NCBI GenBank assembly: GCA_012295275.1
Contig: CM022671.1
Coordinates: 9,845,212 to 9,909,211, forward strand
DNA length: 64,000 bases
Direction of reading: 5' to 3'
Origin: Chrysomallon squamiferum
Lineage: Eukaryota > Mollusca > Gastropoda > Neomphalida > Peltospiridae
The notes below the pieces were generated by a model, which was not told the origin of the DNA, did no database searches, and saw nothing but the letters and a program-made list of their open reading frames with translations. Below, piece by piece: positions 37,023-51,048 of the stretch (the first letter of the stretch is position 1; each line of letters starts with the position of its first letter). A program made the translations under genes and the position numbers.

Positions 37023-40000
37023 TATACACACCAACCATACACATACATACATACGTTCAAACGCATTCACAGGCATACAGTTGCACATACATACATACAG
37101 AATACTTACATATACACATACACATATGTATAATGAACAAAATTGAGAATATTGACACGTAACATAGCATGTTAACAAAGATAATATACAATATCCGCCT
37201 AAACAAAAACCAAGCAAATAAATCTCTCCTCAAGAAATACAAAAACAAAAAAGCAACAACAACAAAACACCGTATGAATTAAATTAAAACAATTACTTCA
37301 AAAACCACAGTCATATGTCATACTTCACCGTTCGCTAACCAAACAGACAAAATAGATTATTTAGAAAAAAAACTAAAAAAAAAAAACGATACACATAATG
37401 AAAACATCATTTAAATGAACCAGCTATCAGATATTCCAATAAGACCCACAAAACAGTAGTGATAAAGAGTTAATTTTCACTGAAACACCAAAAAACTTAC
37501 CGTTATCATGCAGGATTTTTTTGGGTTTTTTTTGTTCTGGTTGTTGTTGTTTTTTTTTGTTTTCCTCTGAGGCCGCTCGAACAAAATTATCCGAAATTAT
37601 GAAAACAGGAACGATAACATTTTTCCTCTGGGTGTTGATAGCTTCTGTCAGAATGACAAATTAAGACAATATTCAGCAAAATGCGACCGTTCTTACAAGT
37701 GACTGTCTCTCTGTGTGTGCCGGGGGCTAAAACCACTATTTGTCGTTATGCTGGTTTAACGCAGATTGAAGAAGTCACTCGCTCGAACAGGTAGTTTAAA
37801 TGGGTCAAGCACATCAGGCAAAATGAAACCGTATATTCCTGTACTGAGCGAATCCACGTAACGATCGTCAAACGACAGTAGGGTAAACCTGTAGTTCGTC
37901 TCCGGGTAACTATTCATTTACAGAAAGGTGCGCAACGTACACCGCATTCTTTAGGAAGGGTCGTGTACAGCTGGTCGGGGTGGGCACAGCCACATTTGAA
38001 TGTGTTCTGATGCGTATAGAAAACACAGACGTACACATACAAACAAACTTCTGTTTAATTAGGCATCATATCCGAAATTGAATGTCAGCAATACTGGGTG
38101 GTATTGCTGCTGCTGCTGCTGTTGTTGTTGTTGTTGTTTAGCCGCAGCTATCAAAATATCACACATTAATGAATGTCACCCGCCTGTAGTTGTTCAACTG
38201 TTTATGAAAATCTGTTTTAATACTCAAACAAAATAAAACTATAAAGTTACATCCTCCATCGTATTACATTACATCCTACGCAACACACAATAAAATAGTG
38301 AAAAGAGATATACTGTCATCTATGCTGAGAATGAGATATATATACATATATAAAAAATGAAAGTAAATAAACAAAAAACACTTAAATAGATACCAACCAG
38401 TTCATATATAAAATACAAACGTAAATCAATTTGATATACACTTTTGGGGTCTGTGTGTGTGTTATACATATATATACTGTTCACACACACAAAAACACCA
38501 CATACATATATATATATAATTATACATACACATGCACTCAGATACGCATATATAGATGTATATAGAAGTATAATATAAGAAAAAGTACATACATGTAACT
38601 GGTAAGAGTGACATAAATACAGTGAAAAAACAGCAAGTGCTCAGATATCTGTTACATATTAGATATAAAAAAATAATATAAAACGTACAGTAATTAAAGC
38701 AAAATAAGTTGTAATTATAAACATAATTTACTCTTCCAAAAATAGTTCTACTGACAATTTCTTTCAAGATATATCTTTAAAAATTCAAATATTTATTTTG
38801 TTTGTTTGTTTATTTGTTTGTTTGTTTTAGCTACATTCACCAACACCCAAGTTTTTATTTCCGATGTTTAGCGAAGTATTACGAAGGTGTCACGAACTCC
38901 TAACCCTAAAGTAAATTTGGCAGACGGACAATGACATCATTTAGTTGAAATGTCGGGCAGGTGTTGCGTTTATTTTCTAAACAGTGAACGTACCTGACAT
39001 AATTGTTTCACAAACACCTCCATGATTCTATCAAATTTTAAATTTGACAAATATTTATTCAACAATTTCGTAAACAGTAGCCGAAAGTGTTCGACATTTT
39101 ATATTCCGCGAAATAAGGTCACTAACGGAATTGAACGAGTTTATGTTTACTGAATGATTTTATTTAGCAGTATTATTAGACATGATATTTGTGATTTGAC
39201 ATTTTTATGTTTGTTTGTTTGTTTGAACTGGGTTTGTGTTCAGCATAGGCATGCATAAATAATTTTATGAAGGAAAAGTGCCCAAAATAGCCTTGATCTG
39301 CTGTCCTAGGTTTGTTCTAATTAATAAATATTGGTAAGAAATATAATAATTATTTAGTATAATACTATTATCACATTTCTGAAACATAATTTATTATAAA
39401 CGTTGTTTTTAGAATCAGATAGATAGCCCAAGCTATTTTGATGCAATTACTGGAACGCTTGTCTGCGTTTTGATTATTTTATTGATAAACTTTAATATTT
39501 AGTAGTAGTGATACTACTAGTAACAGCAACAGTACCAATAGCTGTAATAATCAAAATAGTAAAAGACGTAGAAGCAGTACCAGCATAGTAGCAGGAATAA
39601 CAGTAGCATTACTATCACTAGTAGTAGTTGTTGTTTTTGTTACAGTGCTAGCAGTGGCTGTTGTAATTGTTGTAGCAGTAGTTTTAACATCAGTAGTACT
39701 TGTTCTTGCTGTTGCTGCTGTAATGATAATAGCGGTAGTAATAGTAAGGAGGGGCAAGGATCCCAGTCAGAGATTAGAAGCATAATATATTTTTTTCTCC
39801 GGTAAACGATTAAGTTTCGTTCGTCTTGGAAACTATATAAAGGTGCATATGTCCAGACAGGTAAATACACATACACTGTGGTTAAAGGTGTGAGATCCAA
39901 GCTTGACACTGCGTGTTATTATCAATAACCGACTGTCTAAATTTAGACCCATTCAAAAGCAAACACTACATCCTGATATTAATACAGTGCGCACAATACA

Positions 40001-40168
40001 GGGTGCGGCTTCAGTACTGATTCAAGTAATTTAATACTTGCAGACGGCGATGTGTAACCAATAAAAATATTCAGACTGTGTTGAAAAGATGATAATAAAA
40101 ATATTTATATTTTAACATAATGATATAGAATATACAATTTAATTTTATTTTGAATGACACAAATACAG
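37018..40168. other. Gene-poor stretch
   Basis: Contains a GCT/GTT trinucleotide run at about 38105-38140, AT/AC text at 38330-38560, a TTTG array near 38796-38828 and a degenerate AGT/ACA trinucleotide tract at 39500-39740. The segment 37690-38000 is GC-richer with several CpGs but shows no open frame worth calling. Confidence 0.5.

Positions 40169-40258
<90 letters not shown>
40169..40258. repeat. (AT)n(AG)n compound microsatellite
   Basis: About 13 AT units run directly into about 32 AG units. Confidence 0.95.
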
Positions 40259-40264
<6 letters not shown>

Positions 40265-40650
40265 ATTAATATTCAATATTAGTTGAATTATTTATGTTTA
40301 AAGAATCTGCAAATATACGAATGAAACTAAGAATTATACACATATGATCAAATTATGTAAACGACAATGAAAACAAAATACAGAGTAATAAGCCATCTCG
40401 TAACAATATTGCTAAAGGCTTTATTACAAACAGTTAACACTATCCGTAACACGAACTAAAACAGGTCAATGGAAACTGCTGATCATAAAACATAGAACGC
40501 CAAATTGTCACATAATATTTACACGAGTGTCTTAAATAAGTACTGCCCTAGAAAAAGTCATCAGCAGATCGTTAAAAACATTTCAGTTTCATTTTCACGC
40601 TTTCAAATTTTAAACAGTCATATATTATCTTTTTGTGTGCTTTTCTTTAG

Positions 40651-40810
40651 CTATAAAAGTGACCTTCGTCTTCTGAATGTTTTTAAAACAGGCATCGACG
40701 AGACATTTAAAATAAATGATTACCATCTGACTGATGCAAGCGTCTTTTTGAATTTTTTAAAGACAGAATATCACGTATTAAATATTATACCTCTCTCTCT
40801 GAATGCCTGA
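40651..40810 (+). CDS. Orphan terminal-exon-like segment
   Basis: A strong acceptor (tttttgtgtgcttttctttag) precedes YKSDLRLLNVFKTGID, continuing TFKINDYHLTDASVFLN and ending IIPLSLNA with TGA at 40808. The frame begins with one base of a split codon. Amino acids are balanced and there is no repeat. No upstream partner was identified and no family recognised. Confidence 0.3.
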
Positions 40811-40939
40811 ATTTAGGAATGAATATTATGTTACTTTAGATCACATTTCAGAACGCAATGGCGCCGCAGTACAAAGTTCTCACAAATGACAAGTGGCTTT
40901 GATGAGAATCAAACTTATGAAAACCAGCCGATATAAGTA

Positions 40940-41360
40940 TGCTGTATGTATGTATGTGTGTGCGTGTATGTATGTATGTATGTATGTATGAAACTGTGTA
41001 TGTATGCATCTGCCTGTTTGTCTGTTTGTGGGTGTACGTGTTAAATATTTCAGTGTTCTCAGCATTGATATTTAGCCATGGCATTCATTAAAAATACCGG
41101 TGTCATTCAAAAATGTAGCGATGTATTAAAAAGAACGATACAAACATTACCCACGATTATCTGCCGTGCAGAAATTTTTTCTTCAAGATATGCGGACACT
41201 TTGAGGCTGTTTACGATATCTCTCGAGTTTGTTACATAAATCTTAACTCAGACAGGAACACTTAATTTATAGTTGTCTGTGTAATAACATGTAGCTGGAT
41301 GTATATATGTTTGAATTTATGTGTATGTATGGATCTATATACATATGTATTTATGTATGT
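40940..41360. repeat. TATG/TGTA tetranucleotide text
   Basis: TGTA units at 40940-40990 and scattered TATG/TATA units at 41290-41400, with non-repetitive sequence between them. Confidence 0.7.
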
Positions 41361-41489
41361 CAGTATGTAAGTGTGTTAATATGTATGTATATATCTGTGT
41401 ATATCAATTACATACCCATGCATTTAAGAATGTCCAAATATAAGTTGGCAGACAGGAATATAATGTATTAACCACCGACAGAGCGCGAC

Positions 41490-41492
<3 letters not shown>

Positions 41493-41568
<76 letters not shown>
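41493..41568. repeat. (CT)n microsatellite
   Basis: About 38 CT units, followed by CATC and TAGA/CAGA tetranucleotides to about 41620. Confidence 0.95.
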
Positions 41569-41572
<4 letters not shown>

Positions 41573-41822
41573 TGTCCATCTAGATAGATAGACAGATAGA
41601 CAGATAGACAGATATAGATACAGATACAGCTACACATAGAGATCTGTGTGCTTTATATGTACAAAATAGCTTAGCGTTGTACTCTTCAACCCTTTCCCTA
41701 GCAATTGGCCTATTATTAAAAAATTGGCGAAGGTCAATGGAAGAAAACAAAATCGCGCCTAAATCAGTCAAACATTTGGAAACAAGATTTGTCCGTGTTT
41801 CTGTTTCTGCGTGCGGTGATCT

Positions 41823-41936
41823 ATGGCTTCTTTCAGCAGTGAGAACACTGCACTAACCGCGAGTAACTCGGTGCGCGTGACACGGAGCAAATGCCGACAT
41901 TGTGTCAATATTTCGGAGCAGGTGTCGGTACACTGA
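41823..41936 (+). CDS. Candidate first exon, CpG-richer patch
   Basis: ATG in good context (ctATGG) opens MASFSSENTALTASNS, then VRVTRSKCRHCVN and a TGA at 41934. A CAG-GTGTCGG at about 41920 could be a splice donor. Base composition is markedly richer in G, C and CpG than the flanks, as at a promoter-proximal exon. No downstream exon was found and the product is unknown. Confidence 0.25.
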   Translation: MASFSSENTALTASNSVRVTRSKCRHCVNISEQVSVH

Positions 41937-41989
41937 GAAAATAAAATTCAATTTCTCCAAGTTCGTGTTTGCAAATAAATTTTAGTCGG

Positions 41990-42888
41990 TCACAAAAAAA
42001 AAAAAAAATAAAATAAAATAAAATAAAATCAAATCAAATCAAATAAAAAAATAAAGAAAAAAGAGTATAAAGATTGAAAATTTATTTAAGAAAGAAAAAA
42101 ATGATAGAATGACTAAATATAGAGATGATCTGATGGACGGATGGACAAATGGAGAGACACCGAGTTAGAATAAAATAAATAATAAATAAAAGAAAGAATA
42201 AAAGGTAAAAGTAAAAAATAGTGAAAGACAAAACAGAAAGTAAAGTAAAAAGAAGCCGTGAAGCAGATTTGAAGAATTATTAAAATAAAGAAAAGATTGT
42301 TACCGAACGTAATTACAGGTCTAAACTAGACATTGTTTATTTTCTTTAATGAGACCTTTTAACCTAAAATCTTGTACAAAAAATAAACATAAAATAAATA
42401 GAATATAATTAAGAGTAGGTATGCTTCGAACTTTACGACCACGTTTTTATAGTAACAATTATATATATCCTCAAAGTCTGTACGCCATCTATGATAATAA
42501 AACAAAAGTTTATTTAAAGAACTAATAGAACTTTCCGTTTCCAGTGTTGGTCAAATTAAAACCAAAAATGTTCACAAATGAAGCCTTAATGGAAAAAAAG
42601 CAAATTAAATATCTGAATCCGATACAAATTAATTACACTGACTTCTATTTAGATATACTAAAAAGCTATGAAATATATACTTATTTAGGATTGTCCCCGT
42701 CAACTTATTGAAAACCATTCCTAAAATAACACAGCCACTGCAAATTTACATTCATTATTTTGTATATGTGTGTATGTGTGAGTGAGTAGGGATGGGCACG
42801 GGTGTGTGTGTGTGTGTGTGTGTGTGTTGCGCTCAGTAATATCGACAGCCTGAAATTTTAAAAATAATATAACTCACGATAACGATGT

Positions 42889-42920
<32 letters not shown>

Positions 42921-44477
42921 AATATATATATGGTATTAAAAAAAAACATAATGTATGAGGTTTTAAGAAGGCACTACCATGAACACTGATTGTACTGATC
43001 TACACGACATGGTTCTGATTTTAATCTATGGATGTTCTCAGTCATCACTAATTGTCTGCATACACTTATATATATTACGTATGTATATGTTAGTGTGTGT
43101 GATAGATAGATAGAGAGATAGACGGACAGACAGACAGGCAGATAGATAGATAGATTGATAGATACAGATATAGATATATAGATATGCCTACTGTTGCTTT
43201 TTTCTATTAAATCTTTCTATTAAATATTGTTGACAGTTAAGGTCAAGGGAACTGTGTTTCAGCAGTAACTGAATAAAAACACGAAAGTAATTTGAAAATC
43301 AAACCAACACCATTGTGTGGAGTTCTTTCATGACTGGTTCTAAACTGTCGTCTATCGTAGTCTGTTCAAACATAGATCTCTGCAGTTGTCTTTTCTGTTA
43401 ATCAGTATAGAAGCCACCAGTTATAACGGATTTCTTAAAGAACTTGTTGGAAACTGGGAAGTGTGTTGACGCTAACAAGATGTTTGTTTTGTTGCGTTTT
43501 TCTTCAAAAACTGAATCAGTATCTATCTATCTATCTATCTATCTGTATATATATATATATATTCTTGATATCTTGCCTAGATATGAATAATGTCTTCGAA
43601 CTGTAATTTAGCACAAGAAAAATGTTGAAGCCGGGCAAAATGAAAGAAGATGCAAGGGAAATAACTCTGACAGATTAAGACAAAACTTACTTGACCAAGT
43701 GGATAAGATCTAAGACCGAATAACGAAATGAGCGAATGCTGTGCTAGTTTTTTAACTGTATATGGTAAGCTGGTGTAAGTATTTACTGTATAACTGACTG
43801 AAAGTAAATATTTAAAAGGATATTTTCTATGGCTATCTTTCCTATTAAAACATATTTTTAATATCTGCAATATTTTACCACCTAAGATTTATAGTCATAT
43901 TATAGTAACAACAACAACGACAACAATAACAACAACAACAGCAGCAGCAACAACAACAACAACAACAAAAAAACCCATCAAAACAATAATAAGGGTCATC
44001 TATGTATACAGAGTAAATAAATACGTTAATAAAGGAGAAGAAGAGAGTTGATTATTCATTCTGCTCCCTTCTTGGCTATGGTTTTAATTGTATAATTATC
44101 ACAAAGTACAAATCCTTTTACAGGTATGAGTACGAAAGAGCCACTGTTGAAAACAAGCACGTCTAACACACGCGTTTTTCATCTCAGATTTTAACACTGT
44201 GATGCGAAAAGTCGCTGTTGATATTGTCTGAAAGATTCAACAGATGAACACACTGAGAGGTTTTTCTTTCTCTTTATCAGATCAGTCTGAGATAGATAAT
44301 TTTAACAGTACTCCCGTATAACTGTACAAAAGTACGGGAGACCGTTAGTGCCACAGGTTAATACAAACTATTTATTTTCATTACTTTTTTTTATCTGGCG
44401 ACATTTACAACTATTTTAGTAACCATGTTGTTTTCTAGTGTGTTACAATCTGTATATGTATAATTATGTAGTATGCT
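41990..44477. other. AT-rich with tetranucleotide and dinucleotide arrays, no gene seen
   Basis: Includes an A-run and AAAAT array (41993-42045), a (TG)n array near 42801-42827, an (AT)n array near 42894-42919, GATA text at 43103-43180, an (ATCT)n array at 43521-43543 and a CAA tract at 43905-43970. The minus-strand frame 43577-43870 lacks convincing splice support or a domain. Confidence 0.55.
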
Positions 44478-45503
<1,026 letters not shown>

Positions 45504-45812
45504 AGAACATATTTCATTCACTGGATCTCGTAATATATTAAAACCGATCTTATTTACTAGATCACATATTTTACTTAGCAAAACACCCCCGTCATGTATC
45601 CTAGTAGACGATCCATAATTTTCACGAGAAAACAGATCTCATTCACCAAAGTCAGTATTTCATTAGTACAACACCTGTCACATTCACTAGATCATTTAAT
45701 TAACAGAACATTTATCATATTTACCAGAACACATATTTTATTCACGAGAATACAAGTATCATTTACTACATCACATGTTTCACTTAACAGAACACATATC
45801 ATACTGAATAAT
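45504..45812. repeat. Diverged tandem repeat, about 22-bp half-units
   Basis: Phrases such as agaacacatat, tttcattcac and tagatcacat recur about every 22 bases (44 per pair), with many substitutions. The plus-strand frame at 45594-45908 follows this periodicity (IIFTR, HILFTR, HVSLNR) and is unlikely to be a gene. Confidence 0.6.
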
Positions 45813-45910
45813 TATTACTTGTTGTTTTGTTTATTATTGTTCTTATTGGATTTGGGGTGGCTCTGTTATTTTTTTTGTATCTACTGTAAATATTATGGAA
45901 TATTGTAATG

Positions 45911-46052
45911 ATGTATGTATGTATGTATGTATGTATGTATGTATGTATGTATGTATGTATGTATGTATGTATGTATGTATGTATGTATGTATGTATGTAT
46001 GTTTGTATGTATGCATGTATGCATGTATGCATGTATGTATGTATGAATGTAT
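45911..46052. repeat. (TATG)n microsatellite
   Basis: About 35 TATG units with a few interruptions near the right end. Open frames on both strands across it are artefacts. Confidence 0.95.
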
Positions 46053-46832
46053 GTCAGTTACTTTTTTAAATTTTAAATTTCCATCTAACATAAATCTCAG
46101 AGCCAGTGTGATTAAGCTGGCAAAGTCAAACCAGTGAATGAACTGATTATTTAACTTGAACACCCCGCTGCTTTCATACGGTACATAATTCAAATAATAA
46201 CAGGCTTAACCCGAAGTTATCGGACTGAGTAAACTTTATAGGCTTCTTCGAACAGTTCATGTTGCACATAACCTTAGCCGCCTATACCGTTCCCAGAACA
46301 AAAATGCACAGTAAACAGAAATATACATTTTTTGACAGTTTAATAAAAACTTATTTTGCACATATTTCCACTTCAACTTAATAAACACAGATTTAGCATA
46401 TATTTGAAATGCACTCTAATTCTGAATACGAAGATGGTTATCTTATCGTTCAGTACGTATTGTTGTGTCTAAAATCTTTTCTGATTTTAATTTTAATTTT
46501 TTTTCTTAATTTATTATTATTTTATTTTTATTTTACAGTCGTCGAAATAAAATCAAACGATTTCAATACAGGCTGTTTGATAACAGTAATATTAAAGTGT
46601 TTGTTAGAAACATTATTAACGTTTATTTACCTGTATTGTATATTACTAAAGCATGATTGTCATTAACACTGCCATGAAAGAATATTTACACACGTTTTGA
46701 AAAACAAACTGAACGTATATGTGCATATATTATTTGAAAAAAATGTATCTACGTAATTTTAGAACAACTTATGCCTTCTTCGGTGCAGTTATAAATGTAT
46801 ATTAAATTTTACAGTTTTCTTGACACACATAA

Positions 46833-46837
<5 letters not shown>
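46053..46837. other. No gene seen
   Basis: Non-repetitive AT-rich sequence. The frame at 46409-46666 is rich in Leu, Ile and Phe, has no splice support and matches what T-rich sequence gives by chance. Confidence 0.5.

Positions 46838-46920
<83 letters not shown>
46838..46920. repeat. (AT)n(TG)n compound microsatellite
   Basis: About 19 AT units run directly into about 22 TG units. Confidence 0.95.
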
Positions 46921-46923
<3 letters not shown>

Positions 46924-47365
46924 GAATGTTTTGCACTGTTTTGGTCATCATAAGACAATGGTTAATCACTATAAGTCAGTGCATATAACTCAGTTTTAAA
47001 AGTTCTTTTACAGTTGAGCTCTTCATATATACGTGTGTTTTAGATATAATTTATGATGTATGCTGTTCTGTATATGTATGAATGTAGGCATGTGTGGGGG
47101 TGTTCATATATATCCGGTGTATGTATTTAAGCTTTGTAAAAAAAACCCCACATATTATTACGTATTACACCTTAGGTATTTTATTTACCTACATTCATAC
47201 GGATGGATGGACTATGTTCACATATATTTAACATTAAGATGAATACTAGAACAGAATTCACAAACAGCGAATTAACAACGAAAAGCTAACAACATAATTC
47301 AAAGGAAATGAGCAGTATTAACAAACACAATTCAGTTATCAGGGTTGTATGTTCTAAAATTACTC

Positions 47366-47668
47366 TCAAGTTATTTTCGAGCTGAGACTATCTGAAAAAC
47401 CATTCTTATAGCTGAACTTACCAAAGACCGACAGAAGTTTCCAATTCCCATCAATAAATAATTCCATTCGAAAACCAGACATAGCGTATTTTGGTAACAA
47501 TAGAATGGCTTCAACGAAAACTCGCGAAACGGTTAATAATGAAACCAAATAAATATCACATTTCAACTTCAAATCTGGAATCGTTTCTGATGTGCAAGGA
47601 AAGTCTGACCAAATGGACCATGGCCGCTGCAAATGACCCCCGAATGCAAAACAAAAACAAATCCGCAC
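47366..47668 (-). other. Open stretch with donor-like end, uncertain
   Basis: On the minus strand one frame is open across the whole stretch and meets a consensus GTAAGT at about 47420 after DGNWKLLSVF. A second overlapping frame opens at an ATG near 47680 (MASADLFLFCIRGSF) and stops in the middle. The two cannot both be coding, and neither has a partner exon or known domain. Recorded as a possible exon only. Confidence 0.2.
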
Positions 47669-47922
47669 TCGCCATTAAAATCTGGGATTAAAGCTTTATT
47701 CCTTATGTTTCAGCGTTTGGGAAAATAGAATGGGGCTCTGCAGAATATATTTGGACGTTTTAAGTAACAATATTTGCCATCGTTTGTACGCTGTCTTTTT
47801 CCTGTTGTGTAAGATTGTTCTGCTCGGTGACAGCTGTCATGGGCACTTGCAGGTCAATATTTCCATAAGGAGTAAGGGGGCAAATTGTAGTTTTCTTCTT
47901 GTGTCGACTGATCAAGCTAAAT

Positions 47923-48080
<158 letters not shown>

Positions 48081-48744
48081 TTTTATATTTTTACATACTG
48101 TTATTGCTGCTGATATATATAAGCAAGCATGGCACACTTTTAACATTAGTTTTTACATGGAACAGAGCCAAATAAAATTTTACTTCAATGTGGCTCTTCA
48201 AAGGTAGATATAAATTACAATGCAAACACTAGCTGATTAAACGTGTTTGTGTAAGATATGTGTATAAGTATGTATGTATGTTATATGTATGAGCATGTAT
48301 GTATATACTATTATATATGTATCGATGGACGGACGGAAGGATGGATGAATGGATGTATGCATGCTTGCAGGAATGTATATATACATGTACACTAGCATGT
48401 GTTGATGTATGGATGAATTCATACATGCGTGCAAGTCTGAATATTTATTTGAGTATGTGTACGAGTATCCCGTGTGTACATCTATATAATTATATAGTAT
48501 ACAATGTACGTATAGATAATTAATATTACAGTCACTGGCTTGTCTATGGTTCTGATATCGATATTGTTAATTTGGACAAATATGGGTATATTTATTATTT
48601 GAATGTGAAATGTTTGGCGCCGTATGATCTCGATACATTGTTTCAATCTTGTGTTTCAATCTTTGAAATATGTTTTCATACAGTAAACATACAAAAAGTG
48701 TGGATCAACAGAAAACTGAGAGCTGAAGCATATGTGGATATAAT

Positions 48745-48745
48745 A

Positions 48746-48820
<75 letters not shown>
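48745..48820. repeat. (AAT)n then (AAAT)n
   Basis: About 14 AAT units pass into about eight AAAT units. Confidence 0.9.
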
Positions 48821-48821
<1 letters not shown>

Positions 48822-49079
48822 ATTTAATTACTCATACCTCTTGAAATTGACTGCCCCATGGCCAAGTTTGGCTGAAACTTTTACAACAATAGCAAATACA
48901 TCCACGTCAACGCACGTTCGTCCTGTGCAAAATCGTTTGTAAAAAGACTGTACCAGGAAAACAAATTAACAACAGAGTATTAAACATGCCGTTCCTCTTT
49001 AACACATGGGGCGAATTGGATAATGAGAATTAAAAAAAAAAAATAATAATAATAATTACACTTTAATCCAGATCGCCTT

Positions 49080-49380
49080 CTAGCTCGCTATTCTGTCAAA
49101 TGGACTGAGGCTGTAGGAGATATCATTCGAAACACACAACTACATAATTTGCAAATCTGTATGCAAATGAGGCCACGGTAAACTCTGTGCAGTCATTGTG
49201 TATGTGTAGGTAGTAAACGTACTCCGCCCTCGGAAGCGAATTTGTCAGCCGTTTTTCCGAGTGGGGTAACCGATCTCCGTTAGTTAATTACGCACCAAAT
49301 GACTGGCAATTGCCACGAAGAATAGATATTGATACCAAGCTATTGGCAACGACCTCAGTCGAAAATCCCTTCTGAAAGGT
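49080..49380. promoter_or_regulatory. Candidate regulatory patch with two octamer (POU) motifs
   Basis: This segment is GC-richer than its surroundings and has no open frame. It contains ATTTGCAAAT (49147-49156) and ATGCAAAT (49161-49168), both matches to the POU-factor octamer, 14 bases apart start to start. The enhancer role is inference from motif and composition. Confidence 0.35.
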
Positions 49381-49429
49381 CAATAGCTTGAATATATATT
49401 TATTTATTTTGTTTGCTTATTTATGTGTT

Positions 49430-49880
49430 TGTTTGCTATTATTATTATGATAATCTTCATCATTATCATCATCATCATCATCGTCATCATCAATCATCAA
49501 TCATTATTATTATTATTATTATTATTAACAGTAGCAGAAATAGTGGTGGTAGTGGAACCAGTTACAATAGCTAGGGTATGCCTGATAGTAGTGGTGGTGA
49601 TAGTATTAGATGTAGAAATAACGGTTATCGTAATAAATGAATTAGCAGAAGTAGAAATTACAGTTTACAGCAGTGGTATCAGTAGCAAGAGATACGACGC
49701 AGTACAAATAGTGATGGTGAAGGAAAAGGCAGGATCAGATTGTTTTAGTGTTATTGATACTTGTAGTGATTATTGTAGAAGTAGCGGTAGCTGCAGCAAA
49801 AGATATTTTAAGATAGTAATTATTGTAGTAATATCTAGTAACAGAAGCAGAAGAATGGGGGAATGCATGGAAAGCAGTTT
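49430..49880. repeat. Degenerate ATC/ATT/GTA trinucleotide tract
   Basis: Starts as clean ATC and ATT arrays (49440-49525), then decays into gtagtggt/agtagca text. The 155-codon plus-strand frame here is valine/isoleucine-rich because of the repeat and is not supported as a gene. Confidence 0.7.
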
Positions 49881-50550
49881 ATTAAATTAGTTTATTAAAT
49901 TGCGAGGGTTTTTTAAACAAAATTTTCGCATTTTTGGATTTGGTTTTTATTTACTTATTTAGTTTATTATTTAATTTCTAATTTAGAAGGTTTAGTTAAT
50001 CAATATTGATCAGTTTATGGTTTTATTTTATTTATTTTTCATTAGAAGGTAATTGAAATGTCTCTTCTGGACACAACCGAGAAGCATGTGTTTAAAAAGA
50101 AAGAAGAAGTGTACATACTTTTATTACATTATCATCACCTTCTTCATTACCTGTTCAAAACCAACTTCCCAATGAAAAAGTCCTCACACAAGATATTAAC
50201 ATTTTTCTTCGTCTCCGATTTATTTATTTATTATTTTTTTTTTTTTTTTTTTTTGCTTTTGTTTTCGTCTACTCAAAAATTTACCTCACGGATCTTGATT
50301 GCGACATCAATAAAACAAAACCCACGACAAACAGTGCAGTGTAAATTTACCTGGGATCAGAATTAAATCTTGAACAAACAACTTCCAGTTCATGAGCTTT
50401 CAGGTGACGGGATTAGCGCCTGAATGAACCGAACTCCACCAAACTCAATCTGGATTCAGTGTTACGCCCAAAGGCGTTAAGTATTGTAATTCTGCTTACG
50501 TCACCCTGTTAGTGATGAGAATGGTGGATGTTTATCTGTCATGTTACAGG

Positions 50551-50615
50551 GTGAGGCGGTGACGCAATGGATAGCTTGCAGATGGTGATTCGAAAAGTAT
50601 AAGGATCGATCTTCT
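50551..50615 (+). ncRNA. tRNA-like element, possible SINE head
   Basis: TGACGCAATGG (50560-50570) resembles the internal A box of a tRNA, close to the Arg-tRNA form GTGGCGCAATGGATAGC, and GGATCGATCTT (50603-50613) a weakened B box, at normal spacing. The intervening arms do not fold into a good cloverleaf and a TATG array follows. A tRNA-derived short interspersed element or dead tRNA is the likely reading. Confidence 0.4.
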
Positions 50616-50797
50616 TCTGCTTTTGTTTATATGCGTCACTGTATGTATGTATGCACGTATGTGTGCACTGAATTATATAATTATGTACGTATGTATGTTT
50701 GTATGTAAGTAGATATGTGAATGTGTGTATGTGTGTTTTTATGTGTTCTATATATTTAATAAATACTTGTAAATGCATTTACAATATATATATATAT

Positions 50798-50865
50798 ATG
50801 CAACCAGTAATGTATATATTTTTTCCTTACATTATTATTATTATTATTATTATTATTATAGAGAT
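50798..50865. repeat. Dispersed repeat ending in (ATT)n, copy 1
   Basis: Contains gcaaccagtaatgtatatat, then tttttccttacatt and an ATT array. It is nearly identical to the copy at 52925-52982. Confidence 0.7.
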
Positions 50866-51017
50866 CTGTGTGTGACTGTGTGTGTATTTTGGTATTATTC
50901 CAAAATATATCTCTTCTCACAGCTACACATAATTAAAAGAAGAAATCAAAGCGTGGATATCAGTAAAGGATTTTCTTGTATTACACATTATTTAGTTTCA
51001 TATACTGTCTAACCTAT

Positions 51018-51020
<3 letters not shown>

Positions 51021-51044
<24 letters not shown>
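51021..51044. repeat. Poly-A run
   Basis: About 24 consecutive A in otherwise non-repetitive AT-rich sequence. No element body was recognised before it. Confidence 0.9.

Positions 51045-51048
<4 letters not shown>

Noticed and set aside
45799-46193. His/Thr/Tyr repeat and Cys/Met/Tyr/Val repeat frames
   Set aside because: Products of the TATG array on opposite strands.
49423-49890. 155-codon valine-rich frame
   Set aside because: Arises from a decaying trinucleotide array; no initiation context, domain or splice sites.
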